Positions 51,630-60,204 of a DNA stretch of 64,000 nucleotides are shown here, one piece after another (positions within the stretch are counted from its first letter, which is position 1; each line of letters opens with the position of its first letter). The notes beneath the pieces are model-generated. The model saw only the letters and a list, made by a program, of their open reading frames with translations, was not told where the DNA came from and did no database searches. Source of the stretch: JAKFWI01 sp031399165 (GTDB lineage: Bacteria; Pseudomonadota; Alphaproteobacteria; Caulobacterales; Aquidulcibacteraceae); contig JANNOO010000033.1 in assembly GCA_031399165.1 (NCBI GenBank), positions 1 to 64,000 of the forward strand, given 5' to 3'. Both the position numbers and the translations under genes were made by a program.

Positions 51630-53192
51630 ATGACCGAATGGTGGCGCGGCGCGGTTGTTTATCAGATTTATCCACGCAGCTTTGCTGATTCCAACGGAGA
51701 CGGCTGCGGCGATCTGAACGGGATCGCCAGCAAGCTCGATTATGTCGCGCGTCTGGGCGCAGATGCGATCTGGCTGTCGCCGTTCTTCCGCTCGCCGATG
51801 AAGGATTTCGGCTACGACGTTTCGAATTATCGCGCGGTCGATCCGCTGTTCGGCACACTGGCCGATTTCGACGCGCTGATCGCGCGCGCCCATGGGCTCG
51901 GCCTGAAGGTTGTTATCGATCAGGTGTTTTCCCATACGTCGGACCAGCACGCCTGGTTCGCCGAGAGCCGGGCAAGCCGCGCCAATCCGAAAGCCGATTG
52001 GTACGTGTGGGCGGACGCGAAGCCGGACGGCTCGCCGCCGAACAATTGGCAGGCGCTGTTCGGCGGCTCTTCCTGGGAATGGGACTCAAGGCGGCGGCAG
52101 TATTACCTGCACAATTTCCTGATCGAGCAACCCGATTTGAATGTGCGCCACCCGGCGGTGCAGGAGGCGCTGCTGGCCGAAGCGAAATTCTGGCTCGACC
52201 GCGGCGTTGACGGCTTGCGGCTGGACGTGGCGAACTTCTTTGTTCACGACGCGCTTCTGCGCGACAATCCGCCGATCGCATTCACTGAAACACCTGCGCG
52301 GCCGCATCAATTCCAGCGCCACCTCTACGATCGTTCGCAACCAGAAACGCTCGCGTTTCTTGCGCGCCTGCGCGCTTTGCTGGATTCCTATCCGGGCCGC
52401 TTCGCGGTCGGCGAGATCGAGGACGAAGACCCCCTAACGCGCCAGCGCGAATACACGGACGGCCCCGACCGTCTGCACACAGCCTATTCGTTTTTCCTGC
52501 TGCGCGCGCAAACCGCAACGCCCGCAATGTTCGAAGAGGCGATGCGCGGCTGGGCGGGCGCCGATGGCTGGCCCGCGTGGAGCCTTTCAAACCATGACGT
52601 GCCGCGCATGGCCTCCCGCCTCGCCGGGGACGATCCCCGGCGGGTCAACGTATTGCTGGCGATCCTCCTTTGCTTGCGCGGGACAGCGTTTCTCTATCAG
52701 GGCGACGAACTTGGTCTGCCCCAGGCGCAGGTACCGTTTGAACAGCTGCGCGATCCGGAAGCGATCCGGTTCTGGCCCGAAGGCATCGGCCGCGACGGCG
52801 CGCGCACGCCCATGGCCTGGAGCGCGCAAGGCGGGTTTAGCGCGGGCGAACCATGGCTGCCTTACGACGTGCGCCATCTCGCGCGCGCCGTGGAAGTGCA
52901 GGAGCTTGATCCCGAATCCGTACTCGCCTGTACGCGGGCGCTCATCGCCCTGCGAAAGGCGCATCCCGCCCTGCAAGCGGGAACGTGGGAGAGCCGGCCG
53001 GCGCCGCCAGACGTTCTGTTGTTCGATCGCGCCACGGCCGGGGAGCGGCTGACCTGCGCATTCAATCTTGGCACAGCCGAGCGCCGGGTTCCCATCGAGC
53101 CGGGCGCTAACGTGCTCCATTCGCTCGGCGGCAAAATGGAGCATGACGTGCTCGTTTTGCCGCCGTGGAGCGGCCTTATCGTCGGCCGTTAA
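51630..53192 (+). CDS. GH13 alpha-glucosidase / oligo-1,6-glucosidase-type
   Basis: A 520-residue cytoplasmic-looking glycoside hydrolase. GH13 features are 'VVYQIYPRSFADSNGDGCGD', 'DVSNY', 'VIDQVFSHTS', region V 'QPDLN', the nucleophile D199 in 'GLRLDVAN', acid/base E262 in 'VGEIED' and D323 in 'SNHDVPR'. QPDLN is typical of alpha-glucosidases and oligo-1,6-glucosidases. ATG 51630 is preferred; ATG 51603 would add nine residues. No signal peptide is present, so the sugar must be imported, possibly via the nearby receptor. It lies divergent from the aminotransferase. Confidence 0.9.
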   Translation: MTEWWRGAVVYQIYPRSFADSNGDGCGDLNGIASKLDYVARLGADAIWLSPFFRSPMKDFGYDVSNYRAVDPLFGTLADFDALIARAHGLGLKVVIDQVFSHTSDQHAWFAESRASRANPKADWYVWADAKPDGSPPNNWQALFGGSSWEWDSRRRQYYLHNFLIEQPDLNVRHPAVQEALLAEAKFWLDRGVDGLRLDVANFFVHDALLRDNPPIAFTETPARPHQFQRHLYDRSQPETLAFLARLRALLDSYPGRFAVGEIEDEDPLTRQREYTDGPDRLHTAYSFFLLRAQTATPAMFEEAMRGWAGADGWPAWSLSNHDVPRMASRLAGDDPRRVNVLLAILLCLRGTAFLYQGDELGLPQAQVPFEQLRDPEAIRFWPEGIGRDGARTPMAWSAQGGFSAGEPWLPYDVRHLARAVEVQELDPESVLACTRALIALRKAHPALQAGTWESRPAPPDVLLFDRATAGERLTCAFNLGTAERRVPIEPGANVLHSLGGKMEHDVLVLPPWSGLIVGR

Positions 53193-53254
53193 CCATATGG
53201 AAACCTTCAAGTGGAGAATGCGCTCGGGGCGTCATGCGCCCCGGAGGAAGCAGA

Positions 53255-53434
53255 ATGCTGGTATTCCTGACCTGGGCGTTTGAACTTGCGGCCGCCACGG
53301 CCATTGGCGGCGTGGTGACGGGCGTGACGCTGATCGCTTGCCTCGCCGTTTGGGCCAACACGCCGCGCACGGCGGCGATGGATGCGCCGCCCGTCTACGC
53401 GACGGACAACCCCTCCGGCCCCAACGCCGGCTAA
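53255..53434 (+). CDS. Small single-pass membrane protein
   Basis: A 59-residue protein with one long hydrophobic helix (about 3-34) and a short polar tail. GGAGGA lies seven bases upstream of ATG 53255, a strong site that makes translation likely. The frame is open further upstream but without a ribosome-binding site. I do not recognise it. It lies between the glucosidase and MHS transporter genes. Confidence 0.5.
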   Translation: MLVFLTWAFELAAATAIGGVVTGVTLIACLAVWANTPRTAAMDAPPVYATDNPSGPNAG

Positions 53435-53494
53435 ACAGCAAAAACTGTATCTCGGCGAAGGCGCTTTCGGCTAAGCCAGAGCCAGGGGGCTCGC

Positions 53495-54796
53495 TTGACC
53501 GACGCGATCATACCTAATGCCGCGCCCATGACCGCGCGCGCGCGCCTGCGCGCCATCTTTGGCGGCGCGGCGGGCAATCTCGTCGAATGGTACGATTGGT
53601 ATGCCTATTCGGCGTTCACGCTCTACTTCGCCAAGAGTTTTTTTCCGCAAGGCGATCAGACAAGTCAGTTGGTCCAGGCCGCTTTGGTGTTCGCGGTCGG
53701 CTTTCTCGCCCGGCCGCTTGGCGCCTGGATCATGGGACTTTACGCCGATCGCGCCGGCCGCAGAGCCGCGCTGGCGCTTTCAGTTGGCATGATGTGTTTT
53801 GGCTCGCTGGTGATCGCCGTCTGTCCCACTTACGCGCAGATCGGCGCGGCGGCGCCTGCGGTTTTGGTCGCCGCGCGCATCCTGCAGGGCCTCAGCGTCG
53901 GCGGGGAATACGGCGCAAGCGCAACCTATATGAGCGAAATGGCTGGGGCGCGGCGGCGCGGCTTCTGGTCGAGCTTCCAATATGTCACGCTGGTCGGCGG
54001 ACAATTGCTCGCGGTCGGCACGCTGATCGTGTTGCAGAACACGCTTACCCCGGAAGCGCTCGACGAATGGGGATGGCGCATTCCGTTTGCAATCGGCGCG
54101 GGCCTTGCCATTGTCGTATTCCTGATCCGTCTGGGCATTGCCGAATCCGCAAGTTTTGAAAACGCCCGCGGTCAAGAACGCGCCCGCACGATGATGCTGT
54201 TCCTGCGCTATCCGAAGGAATCGCTGATGGTCGCGGGGATTACCGCCGGCGGCTCGCTCGCGTTCTATGCCTACACGACGTACATGCAGAAATTCCTGGT
54301 CAACACCGCCGGATTCAGCCGCGATGACGCCAGCGCGATCAACGCCGCCACGCTGGTCGTGTTCATGCTGGTGCAGCCGCTTTATGGCTGGCTGTCCGAT
54401 ATCGTGGGCCGCAGGCCGATGCTGGTTACGGCGTTTGCGCTGAACGCGCTGATCGCCATCCCACTGTTCACGGCGCTGGGCGCGACAACATCGCAACCTG
54501 CCGCTTTCGCGCTGTGCATGACCGGGCTGCTGGTCACGGCCTTCTACACCTCTGTCGGCACGGTGGTGAAAGCCGAGCTGTTTCCCGCCAATGTGCGCGC
54601 CCTCGGCGTGGCGCTGCCTTACGCGATCGCCACGGCCACGTTCGGCGGCACCGCCGAATACGTCGCGCTCAGCCTCAAGGATATCGGGTTCGAGCAGGGC
54701 TTTTACTTCTACGTGGCCGGCATGTCCGCCCTCGCCCTGCTGGTGGCCTTCCGCATGCGCGATACAAGGGACAAGAGCCTGATCGTCGAGGATTGA
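53495..54796 (+). CDS. MHS-family MFS transporter (metabolite/H+ symporter)
   Basis: A 433-residue protein of the metabolite:H+ symporter group. 'GNLVEWYDWYAYSAF' in helix 1 is diagnostic of this group (KgtP, ProP, ShiA). 'LYADRAGRRAAL' is the MFS loop motif, and 'RILQGLSVGGEYGASATYMSEMA' is the helix 4-5 signature. Such carriers import dicarboxylates, shikimate or betaines with protons. The start is TTG 53495, supported by AGGGGG just upstream; an ATG lies 33 bp in. It is followed by tRNA genes. Confidence 0.9.
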   Translation: MTDAIIPNAAPMTARARLRAIFGGAAGNLVEWYDWYAYSAFTLYFAKSFFPQGDQTSQLVQAALVFAVGFLARPLGAWIMGLYADRAGRRAALALSVGMMCFGSLVIAVCPTYAQIGAAAPAVLVAARILQGLSVGGEYGASATYMSEMAGARRRGFWSSFQYVTLVGGQLLAVGTLIVLQNTLTPEALDEWGWRIPFAIGAGLAIVVFLIRLGIAESASFENARGQERARTMMLFLRYPKESLMVAGITAGGSLAFYAYTTYMQKFLVNTAGFSRDDASAINAATLVVFMLVQPLYGWLSDIVGRRPMLVTAFALNALIAIPLFTALGATTSQPAAFALCMTGLLVTAFYTSVGTVVKAELFPANVRALGVALPYAIATATFGGTAEYVALSLKDIGFEQGFYFYVAGMSALALLVAFRMRDTRDKSLIVED

Positions 54797-54857
54797 TCCG
54801 CGCGCTTGCACCGCCCGGCGGGCCCCTTTATGTCTCCGGCCCCACCGGCTCGCCGGA

Positions 54858-54934
54858 GGTGGGGTAGCTCAGTTGGTTAGAGCGTGGGATTCATAACCCC
54901 AAGGTCGGGAGTTCAATTCTCCCCCCCACCACCA
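54858..54934 (+). tRNA. tRNA-Met (CAT), elongator type
   Basis: A 77-nt cloverleaf with acceptor GGTGGGG/CCCCACC, D-arm AGTTGGTTAGA, anticodon loop TTCATAA giving CAT, T-loop TTCAATT and encoded CCA. The 5' GG paired to CC rules out the initiator. Ile-lysidine cannot be excluded by the anticodon alone but the body fits elongator Met. Confidence 0.93.
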
Positions 54935-55051
54935 TGATTTCAGCAGGTTACCCGCTGGCCGCAGGGGCGCGCGTTAAATGATTGGCGCCGGGGGCGGAAT
55001 TTAGTAGGCCAGCGCGCTAACCCTCCCGGGTTTTCTGACCGGGAGCCGGAA

Positions 55052-55127
55052 GCCGCCTTAGCTCAGCCGGTAGAGCACCGCATTCGTAATGCGGGGGTCA
55101 GGTGTTCGAGTCACCTAGGCGGCACCA
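55052..55127 (+). tRNA. tRNA-Thr (CGT)
   Basis: A 76-nt cloverleaf with acceptor GCCGCCT/AGGCGGC, D-arm AGCCGGTAGA, anticodon loop TTCGTAA giving CGT, T-loop TTCGAGT and encoded CCA. It lies 117 bp after tRNA-Met. Confidence 0.95.
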
Positions 55128-55199
55128 TCCTCCAGTGCGGCCCGCTAGCGTGCGGCAAGTATCGCCCTGCCGCACGAGGCCCTATATTGCGCGGGTGAT

Positions 55200-56591
55200 T
55201 TGCATCCTACATCCCGGACGCCGCCGCCCTTGAGCACGCCGCCCGCTTCATTCTCCATCCTTGGCTGGACCGCCGCGCCTACGCGCGGCGAGATCGCCTT
55301 TGCCTATCACTGCAGCCGCTACGGCGATTTCGTCGAGACCTACCGATTTCCGCAGGCAGCGCTGGCCGCATTGACGAGCACACAGCACGCGCTGCTGAAT
55401 CTGGCCGCAATCACGATCGGCGTTTCGTATTACAAGGCCAATGCCTGCGGGCGAATTGTGCTTACCACGCCATTCGCCAACCCCGCCGCCCGCGATCTCG
55501 CGCATGCGCTTTACAGCGAGGGTCTCGGCGAATTCTATGTGCGCAACAGCCTGCCTTACCCGCCGCATTTTGTCTTCGAGCCCGCCGAACCCGCGTCATC
55601 ACCACCGGCCAACGCTCAGCGCAACGCCCAAAAGCCCGAACGCGCCGTCGTGGCGTTCGGCGGCGGTATGGACAGCCACGTCGCGCTTGGCCTGGTCGAA
55701 CGCGCAGGCGTCAGCGCAGCGCTGACCAGCGTCACCATGTCGGACAACATCAAGCGCGTGATCGCCGATTGCAGCGATGCGCCGGTGACGTTTATCGAGC
55801 GCGCGCTCGATCAGCGCCTGCTTGCCGCCAACAGGGCCGGCGCGCTCAATGGCCATATCCCCGTCACCGCGATCAATTCGCTGATCCTGATCCTGCACGC
55901 CAGTTTCACCGGCGCCGGCTGGGTCGTGTTCGCGAACGAAAAATCCGCCGACGAAGTCACCATGACGATCGGCGGCTACGGCGTGAACCACCAATTCAGC
56001 AAAACCCTTCGCGCTGAAGCGCTGTTGCGCGAAGCTGTGCGCGCCGCCGGACCTGACACGCCGGACTATTTCTCAGCTCTGCGGCCGGTAAGCGAACTCT
56101 GGATCGCGCGCGAACTGGCGCAGCTTCCCCGCTCCCTCGCCCGTTTCCGCTCCTGCAACCGCAATTTCGTCCTCTCTGACAAAGCGCGCATGCTCGATGG
56201 TCAGCGCTGGTGCGGGCAATGCGCCAAATGCGTGTTTACTGCGCTGATCATGGCGCCGTTCCTGCGCCGCGCGCAAAGCGTCGACCTGTTCGGCGCCGAC
56301 GTGCTAGAAGATCCCGCCAATCTGCCGCTGGCCGAGGAGCTTGCGGGCTTTACCGGCGCCAAGCCGTGGGAATGCGTCGGCACAGTCGAAGAAGTTTCCG
56401 CCGCGCTATCGCATCTGGCTGACGATCCCGACTGGCAGGGCGCACAGATCGTAGCCGCGCTCGCCCAGCGCGTGCGCGATCGCTCTGGCGCTGCTGCGTT
56501 GGCGGCGCATTTTAGTGAGGCCATGATTGCAAGCGGCGCGCATTTTCTGCCGCCGGCGATGGACTTCGCCGTCTCGCCGGAGCGCGTGTAA
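55200..56591 (+). CDS. murL: UDP-MurNAc-L-Ala-L-Glu epimerase (MurL)
   Basis: A 463-residue protein matching MurL, which with ATP inverts the terminal L-Glu of UDP-MurNAc-L-Ala-L-Glu to D-Glu. 'AVVAFGGGMDSHVAL' (149-163) is the nucleotide-binding loop. 'VFANEKSADE', 'HQFSKTLRAEALL', 'FRSCNRNF' and 'RWCGQCAKCVF' are other family blocks. The pairing with a MurD2-type ligase one base downstream (TAATG) supports the call. TTG 55200 is used; a TTG at 55230 would also work. Confidence 0.85.
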   Translation: MHPTSRTPPPLSTPPASFSILGWTAAPTRGEIAFAYHCSRYGDFVETYRFPQAALAALTSTQHALLNLAAITIGVSYYKANACGRIVLTTPFANPAARDLAHALYSEGLGEFYVRNSLPYPPHFVFEPAEPASSPPANAQRNAQKPERAVVAFGGGMDSHVALGLVERAGVSAALTSVTMSDNIKRVIADCSDAPVTFIERALDQRLLAANRAGALNGHIPVTAINSLILILHASFTGAGWVVFANEKSADEVTMTIGGYGVNHQFSKTLRAEALLREAVRAAGPDTPDYFSALRPVSELWIARELAQLPRSLARFRSCNRNFVLSDKARMLDGQRWCGQCAKCVFTALIMAPFLRRAQSVDLFGADVLEDPANLPLAEELAGFTGAKPWECVGTVEEVSAALSHLADDPDWQGAQIVAALAQRVRDRSGAAALAAHFSEAMIASGAHFLPPAMDFAVSPERV

Positions 56592-57907
56592 TGCCGCGCG
56601 ACATCGTTTTGATTGGCGCCGGACGCGAAGCGCAAGCGGCCGCAACCTATTTCCGCAGCGCCGCGCCGCCTTTCGTGTTTGATGACAATGCCGATAAAGC
56701 CCGCGCCTTTGCCGCCGCGAACGGCGCCATTGCGCTTGCCTCGTCAGAAGTAATGACGCGCGCTGACGCCTTGTTTCTGCGCGCGCCCGGCATGGCTCCG
56801 CGCCACGATCTGCTTGTGGCGCTCAGCGGCGCCAAGCGCGAGGTCACGACCTATCTCGGCCACTGGCTCACAACGCATCGCCCCGCCGTCCTGGCGACGA
56901 TCACCGGCAGCAAAGGCAAGAGCACCACGACCGCGCTCTGCGCCGCAATCTTAGACAAGGCCGGCCTCAACGTGCGCGCCGGCGGCAATATCGGAATTGT
57001 GCCTGAAGGACCGCCGGGCGCGGCGCGCTGGGTGTTTGAAACCTCATCCTATCAATTGCACGACATCCCCGCTGCCGCCCCCGTGCATGCGATGACCACG
57101 CTCTATCCCGAACACCTGGATTGGCACGGCGGCTTCGACAATTATCTCGCCGCCAAGCTGCGCCCGTTCGCGATCGACGCAACGTGCAAAGGCGTCATTC
57201 CGCGCGTTCTTGCCGAACGGCTCAGACATTTGCCGAACGAATTGCATCTGGCCGAAGATATTGTCGCGATTAGCGGCGGCGTGCTGACGCTCTCGCATGA
57301 CGGCGCGCAAGCGAGCGCGCCGATTTCCGCGCTTGCCGCGGAGCGGCTTGCCAGTCCATTGTTGGCGTACAATTTTACCGTGGCGCTGGCTACAGCGACC
57401 ATCGCCAGCGGCGCGCCGCTCGATGCACTCTGCCGCGCCGGCGATTGCGCACTCGCGACATGGACCGGCCTGCCTTCACGGCAAAACATGATCGGCGAAT
57501 TCGCCCAGCGTGTCTGGGTGGACGATGCGCTCGCTACCATTCCGCAGGCCACGATGGCCGCGCTTCAGCGCTGGCCTGATCGCGCGGTGCGCCTCATCAT
57601 GGGCGGACGAAACCGGGAGCAGGATTTCACCGCCATGATCGAATACGTAAATGGCCGCGCCGACGTGTACGTCTATGCCTACGGCGATTCCACCGCCCGG
57701 TTCGCCGCCAGCCTCAAACGCGCGACCGTCTGCCAATCGCTCGACGAAGCGCTCGCCGCCGCTTTTGCCGACAGCAAGCCGGGCGAAGTGATGTTGTTCT
57801 CGCCAGCCGGCGCCACGAGCGAGCCCGGTTTCACCTATCAGGATCGCGCGCGCCGCTTTGCCGATTTCGCGAGGGCACAATCCGGAAAAGTGCAGGCCGA
57901 TGGCTGA
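56591..57907 (+). CDS. murD2: UDP-MurNAc-L-Ala--L-glutamate ligase (MurD2)
   Basis: A 438-residue Mur ligase. The ATP loop 'TGSKGKSTTT' is at 105-114. 'FETSSYQLHD' (MurD-like 'E.SSfQL') and 'TTLYPEHLDWHGGFDNYLAAK' follow, then the C-terminal 'IMGGRNREQDF' and 'LFSPAGATSEPGF' typical of MurD. Adjacent MurL implies that it adds L-Glu instead of D-Glu, as in the Xanthomonas pathway. Its start overlaps the murL stop by one base and its end overlaps the peptidase gene by eight. Confidence 0.85.
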   Translation: MPRDIVLIGAGREAQAAATYFRSAAPPFVFDDNADKARAFAAANGAIALASSEVMTRADALFLRAPGMAPRHDLLVALSGAKREVTTYLGHWLTTHRPAVLATITGSKGKSTTTALCAAILDKAGLNVRAGGNIGIVPEGPPGAARWVFETSSYQLHDIPAAAPVHAMTTLYPEHLDWHGGFDNYLAAKLRPFAIDATCKGVIPRVLAERLRHLPNELHLAEDIVAISGGVLTLSHDGAQASAPISALAAERLASPLLAYNFTVALATATIASGAPLDALCRAGDCALATWTGLPSRQNMIGEFAQRVWVDDALATIPQATMAALQRWPDRAVRLIMGGRNREQDFTAMIEYVNGRADVYVYAYGDSTARFAASLKRATVCQSLDEALAAAFADSKPGEVMLFSPAGATSEPGFTYQDRARRFADFARAQSGKVQADG

Positions 57908-58784
57908 TCTGTCAGGCCGAACCATTCGCGTCGTCGCGCCCGCCCGCTGGGTTGAAGACGTTATCCTGCAACGCTTCGCTGTGCTTGCAAACGCCGCCGG
58001 CGCGAAGGTTGAGATCGCGCCGCAATGCGCCATGCGCGACGGTCAGCTTGCCGGCGACGATTCCGCGCGCGCCAGCGCGCTGAATGACGCGATCACCGAT
58101 CCTCACGTTGATATCATCTGGTGCGCGCGTGGCGGCTATGGCTCACCCCGCCTGCTCGACAAGGTCGATTTCAAAGCAGCACGGCGTGACAAATTCCTCG
58201 TCGGCTATAGCGACATGACGGCGCTACACCAGCGCGCGCTGACAACGCGCGTGCGCCCAGTTCACGCCGCCATGCCTTTCGATCTGCGCCACGAAGACCG
58301 CGCCGGCAATTTGGAGCGCGCGCTGCATTTCTGCGGCGAACTGCTTGATGGCGATCCGGCGCCCCGCGTGTTCGATCTTGCCAGCGTCTCCCCCGGCGCA
58401 GCGCACGGCGCGCTGATCGCCGGCAATCTGCATGTGCTGACAGCGCTGCTGGGCACGGAATTCGAGCCGGACTGGCCTGACGCAATCCTGTGCGTTGAGG
58501 ATGTCGGCGAATATTACTACGCCATAGACCGGCTGTTCTGGCGGCTTTCCCATTCGCGTCTCGCGCCGCGCGTCAAAGGCCTCGCACTCGGCAGCTTCAC
58601 CGAAAATGAGGACAACGAAATCCCGTGGGGAAAAACCGTAGAGCAGATCGCCGCTCTGCATTTTCCCAATATTCCCATCGCCACCGGCATGCCGATCGGA
58701 CATGGCGCGCAGAACAAGCCGCTGGCGCTTGGCGCGCGCTGCACGCTTGACGTCAGCGGCAAAGCCGCGAGTCTGACCGTCTAG
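57900..58784 (+). CDS. LD-carboxypeptidase, S66 family (LdcA-like)
   Basis: A 294-residue S66 serine peptidase. The triad is visible: Ser104 in 'GYSDMTALH', Glu200 in 'CVEDVGE' and His268 in 'GHGAQNKPLALG'. 'CARGGYGSPRLLDKVDF' is the family's substrate-side block. It removes the terminal D-Ala from tetrapeptides, giving tripeptide that Mpl can reuse. It overlaps murD2 by eight bases and meets the Mpl-type gene tail to tail (4-bp overlap). Confidence 0.9.
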   Translation: MADLSGRTIRVVAPARWVEDVILQRFAVLANAAGAKVEIAPQCAMRDGQLAGDDSARASALNDAITDPHVDIIWCARGGYGSPRLLDKVDFKAARRDKFLVGYSDMTALHQRALTTRVRPVHAAMPFDLRHEDRAGNLERALHFCGELLDGDPAPRVFDLASVSPGAAHGALIAGNLHVLTALLGTEFEPDWPDAILCVEDVGEYYYAIDRLFWRLSHSRLAPRVKGLALGSFTENEDNEIPWGKTVEQIAALHFPNIPIATGMPIGHGAQNKPLALGARCTLDVSGKAASLTV

Positions 58785-60181
58785 GCGGAGGGAACGCCTA
58801 CCAGCAGATCAGCGGCGAACGCCGAGAGCGTATCGTCGCGCGCGCCCATCACCACGATGCGATCGCCAGCCTGAACGAGCGAGAGCAGATACCGGCCGCA
58901 TGCCGCCCGATCGTTCAAAGCCACAGCGTTGCGCCCCGCGGCGCCGACCCCCGCAACGATTTCCGCGCTGCCGACGCTGCGATCCACGGTGCCGCCGAAA
59001 TAAACCGGCTCCGGCATCACCAGTACGTCTTGCGCGTTCAGATTGCGCGCGAAGCATTCGATCAGCGCCTCGCGCATGTGTTTCAGCGGGCCAAAACCGT
59101 GCGGCTGGAACATCACCAGCAGCCGGCCCGGAAAATCATGCAGTGTCTTCAGTGTTGCTTCGATCTTGTCGGGATTATGCGCGAAATCGTCGAATACCGT
59201 CACGCCCGCGCGCGATCCGACCAGTTCGAGCCGCCGGCGAATGCCGTCAAACCGTTGCAGCGCCTCAACCGCGCTGGAAAACGGAACGTCCATCGCCCGC
59301 GCCGCCGCAAGCGCCGCCAGTGCGTTGGATACGTTATGACGCCCCGGCGCTCGCAAATGCACGTCCAGCACGTCGCCGCCGCGCTCACGCACCTCGAAGA
59401 AAATCCCATCAGGTTTCGGCATGACATGCGCGGCGAGAAAATTGGCGGCTGGATTATCGAGGCTGTAGGTGAGCGTCTTTCCCTGCGCGGCTGTGGCCAG
59501 ATTGGCCACTTCCGCATTATCCAGATTGAGGATCGCCGTTTCGGACTTGCCCATGAAATCGCTGAACAGAGCGCGCAATTCATCAAGGCTCTTGTGATCG
59601 AGCGCGAGATTGTTGAGCACGGCGATGCGCGGCGTGTAGAGCGCGATCGAGCCATCACTCTCATCCACTTCCGAAACAAACGCTTCGCCCTTGCCAACCC
59701 GCGCCGAAGCAAACAGCGCATCGGCGCTGACGAAATTCTTCATCACGGCGCCGTTCATGATCGTTGGATCGAGCCCGGCCTCGGTCAATATCCAGCCGAT
59801 CATGCCCGTCGTAGTCGATTTGCCGCTCGTGCCGGCGACACCGATCGAGGCGGGCGCGGCGTTGAACAGCGAAGCGAGCAATTCCGCGCGCTTGACGAGG
59901 CTGGCGCCAGCCCGCCGCGCCGCCTGAACGTCGGGCACGGTTTCCTCAACGGCGGCGGAAATCACCACGCGCTGAGCGGCGCGCGTCACGCCGCTGCCGT
60001 CCTGCGGATAGAGCCGCATGCCTTGCGCGCGCAGATAGGCGAATTTCTCCGGCGTGCGGCCCTGATCCAGCGAACGATCTGACCCTTCGACGGCATGGCC
60101 CTGCCCGCGCAGGATCAGCGCCAGCGGCAGCATGCCGCTGCCGCCAATACCGCAGAAAAAATAGGGCGCGTCGTCCGTCAT
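58781..60181 (-). CDS. Mur ligase, Mpl/MurC type
   Basis: A 466-residue ligase. The N-terminal Rossmann segment 'FFCGIGGSGMLPLALILRG' is MurC/Mpl-like. The ATP loop is 'GTSGKSTTT' (117-125), 'NNLALDHKSLDEL' is the central motif and 'FDDFAHNPDKIEATL' the C-terminal one. 'LDHKSLDEL' favours Mpl (ligase attaching recycled tripeptide to UDP-MurNAc) over MurC, and the adjacent LD-carboxypeptidase would supply that tripeptide. A MurC role cannot be excluded because no other murC is in the window. Length fits Mpl. Confidence 0.8.
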   Translation of the reverse strand: MTDDAPYFFCGIGGSGMLPLALILRGQGHAVEGSDRSLDQGRTPEKFAYLRAQGMRLYPQDGSGVTRAAQRVVISAAVEETVPDVQAARRAGASLVKRAELLASLFNAAPASIGVAGTSGKSTTTGMIGWILTEAGLDPTIMNGAVMKNFVSADALFASARVGKGEAFVSEVDESDGSIALYTPRIAVLNNLALDHKSLDELRALFSDFMGKSETAILNLDNAEVANLATAAQGKTLTYSLDNPAANFLAAHVMPKPDGIFFEVRERGGDVLDVHLRAPGRHNVSNALAALAAARAMDVPFSSAVEALQRFDGIRRRLELVGSRAGVTVFDDFAHNPDKIEATLKTLHDFPGRLLVMFQPHGFGPLKHMREALIECFARNLNAQDVLVMPEPVYFGGTVDRSVGSAEIVAGVGAAGRNAVALNDRAACGRYLLSLVQAGDRIVVMGARDDTLSAFAADLLVGVPSA

Positions 60182-60204
60182 GCGCCGGGTTTAAGCATCC
60201 CGGC

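Noticed and set aside
55023..55045. Hairpin CTCCCGG/CCGGGAG between tRNA-Met and tRNA-Thr
   Set aside because: No T-run follows and the loop is nine bases, so I do not call it a terminator.
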